Assembly (NCBI GenBank): GCA_021767325.1
Contig: JAASTM010000019.1
Location: 1-13,113, forward strand
Source: Spirochaetales bacterium
Lineage (GTDB): Bacteria > Spirochaetota > Spirochaetia > DSM-16054 > Sediminispirochaetaceae
Reading direction: 5' to 3'
DNA: 13,113 nucleotides
This document shows, piece by piece, positions 8,461-13,113 of the stretch. Under the pieces are notes generated by a model. The model searched no databases. It was not told the DNA's origin and saw only the letters and a list, made by a program, of their open reading frames with translations. Within the stretch, counting starts at the first letter, position 1. The number at the start of each line of letters is the position of its first letter. A program made the position numbers and the translations under genes.

Positions 8461-9501
8461 TTACTCATTAGGATTCATATTGATTTTGGTAGAAGAGCGT
8501 AGAATCAGCTCGTTGTTGAGCCACACTTTTCTTCCGGTTTTGCCGGTTTCTATCGTGCGAAGAAGAGAACGGGTGGCTTCGACTCCGGTTGAAAGTAGCT
8601 GTTTTCTTACGGTGGTCAAAGGCGGGTCCATGGTACGGGCAAAAAACGAGTCATTGCTTCCAATGACCGACACGTCACCTGGTATAGACATGCCGTGAGT
8701 CTTCACCGCCTCATATATACCGATTGCCATCATATCGGAGAGTGAGTAGACAGCGGTGAATGGAATTCCACTGCGCAAGGCATTCAGCGTCTCACTGCGG
8801 GCAATCTCCCGTTCGAAGTCTCCATGCAGCACATACTGAGAGTCATATGGTATATCATGCTGAACTAGAGTCTGCTTGTACTTGTCTACCGTAATGCAGC
8901 TCTCCGGGTCGTTATCTCGTCCGACCACCAGCAAAATCTTCCGGTGTCCACACCTGATCAGATAGTCGATAGGATCGCTTTCAGCCGGAGTCTGCAGGAT
9001 TACCTGATTGATATCCCGATCGAGTTCGGGCATATTCACCGCCGCAAACGGAATGTTCGACTGAATCAGTTGATCGGCATTGTGTAGCAGATGCTCGAGT
9101 GTACAGTAGCGGGTACCGAAGAGAATCAGACCATCATATCCGTGGGCTACCTCGAGCTGATTCTTCACCATAGACGGGGAATCCTCGCCTTTGGTTGGTA
9201 GGAAGACCATCGAATAGCCGTTTTTGAACAGTTCGGTCTGGATGCCGGAGAGAACCTCGTTTACGAAGGAGCTGTGAAACAAAGGACCATTGTAGGGAAT
9301 CATTACCCCTATAATGCGGGTTCTCTGATTCGACAAGCCGCGGGCAATCACATTTGGCTTGTAATTTAGCTCTTTGATTGCCGCTTCTATCTTATCCTTA
9401 GTCTCCTGGGCCAGACGCGAGGTCGAGGGATCCTTCATATAGATTGATACCGATGTCTTCGAAACTCCCACTCTCTCAGCTATCTGCGATAAGCTTGCCA
9501 T
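8461..9501 (-). CDS. LacI/GalR-family transcriptional repressor
   Basis: This is a 346-aa DNA-binding regulator. The N-terminal helix-turn-helix (ASLSQIAERVGVSKTSVSIYM, residues 2-22) is followed by the hinge helix NVIARGLSNQRTRIIGVMIP at 50-69, with the usual A-x-G-L motif. The remainder is the two-lobed periplasmic-binding-like ligand domain, ending with DVSVIGSNDSFFARTMDPPLTTVRK, the normal LacI C-terminal motif. Length is typical. It is the first gene of the operon, 41 bp before the binding-protein gene, and its own promoter carries a large palindrome, so it probably represses itself and the entire transport and oxidation operon until a ligand is taken up. The effector is probably the imported solute or a product of the flavoproteins. 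Start ATG 9499-9501 gives a normal HTH position; the ribosome site is weak (AAAGG about 10-11 bp upstream). Confidence 0.94.
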   Translation of the reverse strand: MASLSQIAERVGVSKTSVSIYMKDPSTSRLAQETKDKIEAAIKELNYKPNVIARGLSNQRTRIIGVMIPYNGPLFHSSFVNEVLSGIQTELFKNGYSMVFLPTKGEDSPSMVKNQLEVAHGYDGLILFGTRYCTLEHLLHNADQLIQSNIPFAAVNMPELDRDINQVILQTPAESDPIDYLIRCGHRKILLVVGRDNDPESCITVDKYKQTLVQHDIPYDSQYVLHGDFEREIARSETLNALRSGIPFTAVYSLSDMMAIGIYEAVKTHGMSIPGDVSVIGSNDSFFARTMDPPLTTVRKQLLSTGVEATRSLLRTIETGKTGRKVWLNNELILRSSTKINMNPNE

Positions 9502-9529
9502 TCCAATTCTACCTTTATTCTACGCAATA

Positions 9530-9569
9530 GGTTTACGGTTTAGTTAACCGGTTAACCACATCGTAAACC
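9530..9569. promoter_or_regulatory. 40-bp palindrome, probable LacI-family operator
   Basis: The 40-bp stretch matches its own reverse complement at 17 of 20 base pairs. The core is a perfect 14-bp palindrome GTTAACCGGTTAAC (9543-9556), and the ends are perfect arms GGTTTACG (9530-9537) and CGTAAACC (9562-9569) with the same centre. LacI-family operators usually are palindromes around a central CG, and AACCGGTT fits this. It lies 28-68 bp upstream of the repressor start and overlaps the -10 box, a classical position for repression. The nested arms may let two dimers bind. Binding itself is inferred. Confidence 0.8.
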
Positions 9570-9588
9570 CGGTCTCAAAATCTGTCAA
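9560..9588 (-). promoter_or_regulatory. Sigma70-like promoter of the repressor-transport-oxidoreductase operon
   Basis: On the minus strand TTGACA (9588-9583, perfect -35) is followed after exactly 17 bp by TACGAT (9565-9560, 4 of 6 matches to the -10 consensus). The start of transcription would fall near 9553, inside the core of the palindrome, so a bound repressor would block it. No other promoter-like pair was noticed before the downstream genes, which supports one transcript for all six genes. Confidence 0.65.
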
Positions 9589-9629
9589 GAAAAAATGACA
9601 CCTTTTTCTAATGGCTCTCCTCCGCATAA

Positions 9630-9658
9630 TTGAAACCTGCTCACAATTAAAGTACACT
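9630..9658 (+). promoter_or_regulatory. Possible sigma70 promoter for the coiled-coil gene
   Basis: TTGAAA (9630-9635, 5 of 6) and TACACT (9653-9658, 4 of 6) are separated by 17 bp, pointing to the gene starting at 9771. It is divergent from the operon promoter about 40 bp away. The palindrome lies well upstream of it, so control by the LacI repressor is possible but unlikely to be simple steric blocking. The leader would be about 105 nt. Confidence 0.45.
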
Positions 9659-9669
9659 TTATATAAGGC

Positions 9670-9693
9670 CTTCAGAAACAGGAATTTCTGAAG
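9670..9693 (+). promoter_or_regulatory. Stem-loop in the leader of the coiled-coil gene
   Basis: CTTCAGAAA (9670-9678) and TTTCTGAAG (9685-9693) form a perfect 9-bp inverted repeat with a 6-nt loop, just downstream of the predicted -10 box. No T-run follows on either strand, so it is not a classic terminator. It may be a 5' leader hairpin or an operator; the function is unknown. Confidence 0.45.
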
Positions 9694-9770
9694 CAGCGGC
9701 GGTCCTTCCCGCTCTAATAGAGTAGAGTGCACGTGGCATGTGCATTACAACTCTTATCGGGGAGGCTCAT

Positions 9771-10388
9771 ATGGGAGAACCGGCAATGGAGCTCGGACAC
9801 AAAGAGCTGGAAAAAATCGGCGAGTATGTAAAAACCCACATCACCGAGTGGATGGCGGAAGTAAACCGTGTCAGAGAACTCGACTTAGTCGAGCGGGTCG
9901 TCCGCCTGGACGAACGCTTCAACCACGTTGAAGAACGATTCGACGCACTGCAATCTCAGCTGGAACAGCGGTTCACAGATATGCAAAAGCAGATGGACAG
10001 GCGGTTCACAGAAATGCAGAAGCAGATGGATCAACGGTTCACGGAAATGCAAAAGCAAATGAACCAACGCTTCGAAGCGGTGGACACCCGGTTCGAGGCG
10101 CTTCAACTCCAGATGAAACAGCGCTTTGAAGCGGTCGACGCCCGTTTCGAAGCGCTTCAACTCCAGATAAAGCAGCGCTTTGAGGCGGTGGACGCCCGTT
10201 TCGAAGCGCTTCAACTCCAGATGGATCAGCGCTTCGAGGCCTCTGACCAGCGCTTTCAGGCACTTCAGAAGCAGATCGACGAGCGCTTTCACGCCACCGA
10301 TCGCCGTTTCAATCAGCTGCAGTGGCTTATCGGCATCGGCTTTACCGCCATCGCCACCCTCATCGGCGTCCTCAATTTTTTGTACTAA
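9771..10388 (+). CDS. Repetitive coiled-coil protein with C-terminal membrane anchor
   Basis: This is a 205-aa protein without a recognised enzyme domain. A short N-terminal head (1-45) is followed by a long coiled coil. Residues 66-98 are three 11-residue repeats of the type QRFTEMQKQMD. Residues 99-170 are four 18-residue repeats of the type QRFEAVDARFEALQLQMK, then a partial one. Both 11 and 18 (11+7) are hendecad/heptad spacings, so the rod is probably continuous. Residues 185-204 (LIGIGFTAIATLIGVLNFL) form a hydrophobic C-terminal anchor. This head-stalk-anchor layout resembles the DUF1640/CCDC90-like family; that link is a guess. I chose ATG 9771 because GGGGAGG (9759-9765) lies 5 bp upstream, while an in-frame ATG at 9738 has no ribosome site. 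The role is unknown; it may be a membrane-tethered scaffold or spacer. No operon partner is seen. Confidence 0.82.
   Translation: MGEPAMELGHKELEKIGEYVKTHITEWMAEVNRVRELDLVERVVRLDERFNHVEERFDALQSQLEQRFTDMQKQMDRRFTEMQKQMDQRFTEMQKQMNQRFEAVDTRFEALQLQMKQRFEAVDARFEALQLQIKQRFEAVDARFEALQLQMDQRFEASDQRFQALQKQIDERFHATDRRFNQLQWLIGIGFTAIATLIGVLNFLY
9966..10064 (+). repeat. Three tandem 33-bp coding repeats
   Basis: Units start at 9966, 9999 and 10032, each encoding an 11-residue hendecad (Q/R-R-F-T-D/E-M-Q-K-Q-M-D/N). Differences between units are mostly silent or conservative, suggesting duplication followed by selection at the protein level. Confidence 0.85.
10065..10280 (+). repeat. Four tandem 54-bp coding repeats
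   Basis: Units start at 10065, 10119, 10173 and 10227, each encoding 18 residues. The first three are nearly identical at DNA level (for example the shared core GCGCTTCAACTCCAG), while the fourth has diverged. The near identity points to recent expansion, so copy number may vary between strains and assemblies may collapse it. Confidence 0.85.
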
Positions 10389-10416
10389 ATTCAATTCCAT
10401 AGACAAGCGGGCCGTG

Positions 10417-10434
10417 CGGGCGGCGCGCCGCCCG
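10417..10434. other. Perfect 18-bp GC-only palindrome in intergenic region
   Basis: The sequence CGGGCGGCGCGCCGCCCG is its own reverse complement, and 4 more base pairs (CGTG 10413-10416 with CACG 10438-10441) can extend the stem after a 3-nt bulge. It sits about 30 bp after the coiled-coil gene stop. It could act as a transcript end or stabiliser, but no T-run follows, so I do not call it an intrinsic terminator. Confidence 0.45.
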
Positions 10435-10508
10435 AAGCACGCCTGGCCTGGGGCGGTAGCCGGCCAAAATTCCTGTGCTACAGGAGTGAGAGAGCAGGCA
10501 TTTGCTTT

Positions 10509-10523
10509 TCACATATTATGTGA
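10509..10523. promoter_or_regulatory. Palindrome upstream of antitoxin remnant, possible autoregulatory operator
   Basis: TCACATATTATGTGA is a perfect 7+1+7 inverted repeat, 24 bp upstream of the ATG of the VapB-like frame. It contains TATTAT, a -10-like hexamer (10514-10519), but no convincing -35 box is found at the right distance. VapB-type antitoxins commonly bind palindromes in their own promoter, which fits this position. The role is inferred. Confidence 0.5.
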
Positions 10524-10547
10524 TGCACTCATTACGTGAGGTGAAAA

Positions 10548-10776
10548 ATGGGAAATATCACGCTGACTCTGGATGACGGGCTCATTAAGCGACTTAAGAA
10601 GATAGCCGTTGAGAAGGATACTACCCTTACAGGGAATGATAAGAGGATATTTACTGGATATAGCCCGCAAAGATGAGCAGCGTACCGAGGGAATAATTGC
10701 CGAGCTCTCCGAGTTCATGAACAGCACCACGACCGAAGTCGGACCAATCTCATGGACGCGAGGCCAGCTGCATTAG
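10548..10776 (+). pseudogene. Frameshifted VapB-like antitoxin remnant without toxin gene
   Basis: The ATG at 10548 has GAGGTG 4 bp upstream. It begins MGNITLTLDDGLIKRLKKIAV, typical of ribbon-helix-helix VapB-type antitoxins. This frame ends at a TGA at 10674-10676 after 42 residues. A second frame, offset by one base from about 10635, continues the family sequence: MIRGYLLDIARKDEQRTEG, then EVGPISWTRGQLH and a TAG at 10774-10776. One surplus base in GGGA (10632-10635) explains the break; without it the product would be 75 aa, a usual length. The C-terminal SWTRGQLH resembles the usual family ending (ITWTRDELH). No VapC (PIN-domain) frame follows: the convergent methyltransferase gene begins at its stop codon. 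It may be a decayed toxin-antitoxin remnant or a sequencing error; no slippery heptamer supports programmed frameshifting. Confidence 0.75.
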
Positions 10777-11711
10777 CGCTTCAGAGTAGAAAGAGCCTCG
10801 ATGTGTTCGACCGATAGGCCGCAGCAGCCGCCTACGGCGCTGACTCCGTCGGCAATCCAGTCTATTGCATAGGCCGTTAGATCGGGGGGCGAAATAATGT
10901 TCTCGAATTGCCAATTGGGCATGCGTAAATAGCCGCTGTCGGGATAGGCGTAGCGCGGTCCGGTGAAGTAGTGGCTCAGCAACTCGAGAGCGGGGCCGGT
11001 GACATTCACATCCGAGTGCATGATGCCGGCCGCATCGATGCCCTTGCGGGGAAGTTGTGCGATTACCTCCTCCAGCAGGATGTCGTGCTCCTGAAAGAAG
11101 GACAGCAGCTCGCCATTGTCCCCCCAGCGAGCGGAAAATCCTACCCAGAGCGGCAAGCCGGTCGCCTGGGCTGCCTCCAGTACACACTGGAAGCGCTGGG
11201 GATGGTACATCATCTCCAGCATAAGCAGATCGCAGCCGCCCTCTTTCAGCAGTCCGGCGGCCTCGTGCAGTGCGGCCGAAAACTTCTCGCGCCCAACTCC
11301 TGAATAGGGGTCGGTGGATTCGGCCCCGGCGGTACTTTTTGGCACCATATGTGATAGTGAGCCGGCTACCAGCACATCGCTGCGTCCGAGCTCCTGCTGC
11401 GCCCGCTGCCTTGCATTCAGTGCGGCCCCGCAGGCGCTGCGGTAAATCTCCTCGATGCGGTCGCCGTACCCGGCCGGCTCCAGCATCAGGCGGGTGGTAG
11501 CGTAGGTGTTGGTGGTGATGATCTCGGCCCCCGCGCGAATGTAGTCCAGATGCACCTCCTCCAGCAACTCGCGGTGAGTGATGTTAGCCGGTCCGCACCA
11601 AGCGTCATCATTCATATCGGCACCGCGCTTCTCCAGTTCGGTGCCGGTAGCCCCGTCGATCAACACCACCCCGCCGTCGGTCATTCGTCGGAGAATTTCT
11701 GCATACCCCAT
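10773..11711 (-). CDS. Homocysteine S-methyltransferase family protein
   Basis: This 312-aa protein of the zinc-dependent methyltransferase family (BHMT, MmuM and MetH N-terminal domain) forms a TIM barrel. It has the family start VLIDGATGTELEKRG (about 16-30), then ITTNTYATTRLML near 65-77 and GCDLLMLEMM near 159-168. The C-terminal zinc motif GGCCG is at 294-298. The first zinc cysteine, usually in a G-x-N-C motif, is replaced at the matching place by GIMHSDVNVTGP (229-240), so His232 might substitute; this is an inference. Homocysteine is the usual methyl acceptor, but the donor (S-methylmethionine, betaine or other) is unknown. I chose ATG 11709-11711 because GGAGG lies 4 bp upstream; the frame extends to 11756 without a ribosome site. 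It converges on the antitoxin remnant, with stop codons overlapping at 10773-10776. Confidence 0.85.
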   Translation of the reverse strand: MGYAEILRRMTDGGVVLIDGATGTELEKRGADMNDDAWCGPANITHRELLEEVHLDYIRAGAEIITTNTYATTRLMLEPAGYGDRIEEIYRSACGAALNARQRAQQELGRSDVLVAGSLSHMVPKSTAGAESTDPYSGVGREKFSAALHEAAGLLKEGGCDLLMLEMMYHPQRFQCVLEAAQATGLPLWVGFSARWGDNGELLSFFQEHDILLEEVIAQLPRKGIDAAGIMHSDVNVTGPALELLSHYFTGPRYAYPDSGYLRMPNWQFENIISPPDLTAYAIDWIADGVSAVGGCCGLSVEHIEALSTLKR

Positions 11712-11850
11712 AACACCTCCTCGCTTTCTACTAAAAACATAAGTACTGCGCAGCAAAACCGCAAGCCAACTCGACTAAATCCGGCTCGCAGATCCTTGGG
11801 CGCAGAGAAAAACAGACTCATTGTAACTTTCTTTATTAATAATGAGGGAG

Positions 11851-11856
11851 TATAAT
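11851..11856 (+). promoter_or_regulatory. -10 box of probable promoter for the acylase gene
   Basis: A perfect TATAAT lies 40 bp upstream of the ATG at 11897, in an AT-rich stretch (11821-11856). The -35 region at 17 bp is poor (TTTCTT, 11828-11833), so the promoter may need an activator or be weak. An imperfect palindrome AGAGGTATATCTCT (11857-11870) follows at the likely transcription start and might be an operator; that is speculative. Confidence 0.5.
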
Positions 11857-11896
11857 AGAGGTATATCTCTCCGTTATGCCCAGAAGGTTGAGTAAT

Positions 11897-13113
11897 ATGA
11901 GAATGCGGGTACTGAGTGTACTGTCCGCGCTCATCCTCTTACTCGGCAGCTGTGCAACCTTGTATTTTATCGAGTATCGGATAAGTCCGGACTACCCCAG
12001 AGAAAGAGCAGAAACAATCCCACTGCCGGGACTGGCTGCGCCGGTGGAGGTCTATTTTGACGATCTGGCGGTGCCCCACATCCGGGCCGAAAACGAGGCG
12101 GATATGCTGCAGGCGGTGGGCTTTATGCACGGGCGCAATCGTTACTTCCAGATGGATACAATCCGCCGCTACGCCTATGGACGGCTGTCTGAGCTGGTAG
12201 GTGACCGGCGGCTGCAGCTGGGTTCGACGGTGGAGCTGGATCTGTCCATGCGCTGCTGGGGTTTCGAACGGGCGGCCAGGTTTGAGACAGCGGAGCTGGA
12301 CGCCGAGAGCCTGCGCCTGATGACTGCCTATACCAACGGGGTAAATGCGGCTCTGGCGCGCTACCGGCCTATTGAATATGACCTGCTGCGGGTAGAACCG
12401 CAGCCCTGGGAGATACCCGACAGCTTCGCAGTCTGCTACATGATCTCCTGGGGCATCACCCACAATTGGCGGCAGGAGCTGATCCGGCTGCTGCTGGCCC
12501 TGGAGGGCGGGTATGAACGGGCCGAGCGCATTTATCCGGCAGTTCCCTGGCCCGGGGGAGCGAGCATTCCGGGGGCGTCATCCGCAGGGAAGGCCGCAGA
12601 GACGGCCTCAGGGAAAGCCCCACAAGCTTCGCACCAGCTGCCGCCGAGCCTGGTGCCCGAGCTGGAGGAGATGTTCGCAGGACCGACGGCGGAGCGGAGC
12701 ACTGCGGCTGGTGCGGCGCGGTCGGACAGGCCTGCACCGCGGAAGGAACTACTACTGGCAGCCCCCGAGACAGCCAGCAACGGCTGGGTAATCGGCAGCC
12801 GGCGCAGCGAGTCCGGGCAGCCGATGGTGGTCGGCGAGCTGCATCTGCCGCATACCCTGCCCTCTCTGGCATTTCAACAGCACACGACCTGTCCGAACTT
12901 CGATTTTATCGGATTCACGGTGCCGGGGATTCCCTACGCCTTCGTCGGACACAACCGGAAGGTAGCCTGGACGCTTACCTCTGCTATGGCGGATGTGTTC
13001 GACCTGTATATTGAAAAACCAGACCCGCAGCAGTCCGGCCGGGTGATCGGCCCCGCAGGCTCCGAACCGGTTGCTGCGGAGCAGGTGGAAGTGTTGGTAC
13101 GAGAGGGGCGCCA
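11897..13113 (+). CDS. Penicillin acylase family lipoprotein, 3' end outside window
   Basis: This is a frame of 405 codons plus two bases that runs off the window end. A lipoprotein signal (MRMRVLSVLSALILLLGSC, lipobox L-G-S-C with Cys19) suggests attachment to a membrane after export. The A-chain region matches the family: VEVYFDDLAVPHIRAENEADM, then GFMHGRNRYFQMD and RRYAYGRLSELVGDR. A linker rich in Ala, Ser, Pro and Gly (about 215-285) separates it from the B-chain start ASNGWVIGS, where Ser294 would be the catalytic N-terminal nucleophile exposed by self-cleavage. PMVVGELHLPHTLPSLAFQQH and PGIPYAFVGHNRKVAWTLTSAMADVFDLYIE follow in the usual order. Family members hydrolyse amide bonds of beta-lactams, acyl-homoserine lactones or N-acyl amino compounds; the substrate here is unknown. 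ATG 11897 was chosen for GAAGG 9 bp upstream, but ATG 11903 is also possible. It is divergent from the methyltransferase gene. Confidence 0.88.
   Translation, partial: MRMRVLSVLSALILLLGSCATLYFIEYRISPDYPRERAETIPLPGLAAPVEVYFDDLAVPHIRAENEADMLQAVGFMHGRNRYFQMDTIRRYAYGRLSELVGDRRLQLGSTVELDLSMRCWGFERAARFETAELDAESLRLMTAYTNGVNAALARYRPIEYDLLRVEPQPWEIPDSFAVCYMISWGITHNWRQELIRLLLALEGGYERAERIYPAVPWPGGASIPGASSAGKAAETASGKAPQASHQLPPSLVPELEEMFAGPTAERSTAAGAARSDRPAPRKELLLAAPETASNGWVIGSRRSESGQPMVVGELHLPHTLPSLAFQQHTTCPNFDFIGFTVPGIPYAFVGHNRKVAWTLTSAMADVFDLYIEKPDPQQSGRVIGPAGSEPVAAEQVEVLVREGR

Noticed and set aside
9966..10280. Possible CRISPR array or satellite DNA
   Set aside because: Repeats are directly joined without spacers and keep the reading frame of a coiled-coil protein.
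9885..10406. 173-codon minus-strand frame rich in Leu repeats
   Set aside because: It mirrors the tandem repeats of the coiled-coil gene on the other strand; the plus frame has a strong ribosome site and a sensible protein.
10509..10730. 73-codon minus-strand frame over the antitoxin remnant
   Set aside because: No ribosome site or family resemblance, while the plus strand shows antitoxin sequence in two adjoining frames.
11712..11896. Possible riboswitch (for example SAM) ahead of the methyltransferase
   Set aside because: Only 60-180 bp are available between the divergent genes and no recognisable riboswitch stem pattern was found.
11939..12463. 174-codon minus-strand frame
   Set aside because: It is antisense to the penicillin acylase A chain, which has clear family motifs.

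Overview
The window most likely comes from a free-living spirochaete (Spirochaetaceae-like). This is an inference. The main clue is the export signal of the ABC substrate-binding protein, which ends in W-A-G-G-Q-Q-E with no lipobox cysteine, a style common in that group. The base composition is moderately GC-rich and agrees but proves nothing. There are no rRNA, tRNA, insertion-sequence or CRISPR features.

Layout. (1) Positions 1-1509 (+) hold the 3' part of a membrane-anchored arylsulfotransferase-like protein. (2) Positions 9501 down to 1500 (-) form one compact six-gene operon: a LacI-type repressor, a periplasmic substrate-binding protein, two MalF/MalG-type permeases, and two FAD-dependent oxidoreductases of 437 and 792 aa. 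Gaps inside it are 3-68 bp. It starts at a sigma70-like promoter whose -10 box runs into a 40-bp near-perfect palindrome, the probable LacI operator. A strong hairpin sits between the binding-protein gene and the first permease gene. (3) Positions 9771-10388 (+) encode a coiled-coil protein built of 11- and 18-residue repeats with a C-terminal membrane anchor. (4) Positions 10548-10776 (+) hold a VapB-like antitoxin reading frame broken by a one-base frameshift, with no toxin gene beside it. (5) Positions 11711-10773 (-) encode a homocysteine S-methyltransferase family protein. (6) From 11897 (+) a penicillin-acylase-family lipoprotein begins and runs off the window end.

How the genes may work together. 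The operon reads as a self-regulated uptake and oxidation module. The repressor probably senses the imported ligand, the binding protein and permeases import a carbohydrate-like solute, and the two flavoproteins probably oxidise it. No ATPase, glycoside hydrolase, kinase, isomerase or aldolase is encoded in the operon. The ATPase is presumably shared from elsewhere, and the first catabolic chemistry may be flavin oxidation of the unphosphorylated substrate. This operon is the best candidate in the window for an uncharacterised pathway. The arylsulfotransferase converges on it with overlapping 3' ends, but a functional link is not shown.
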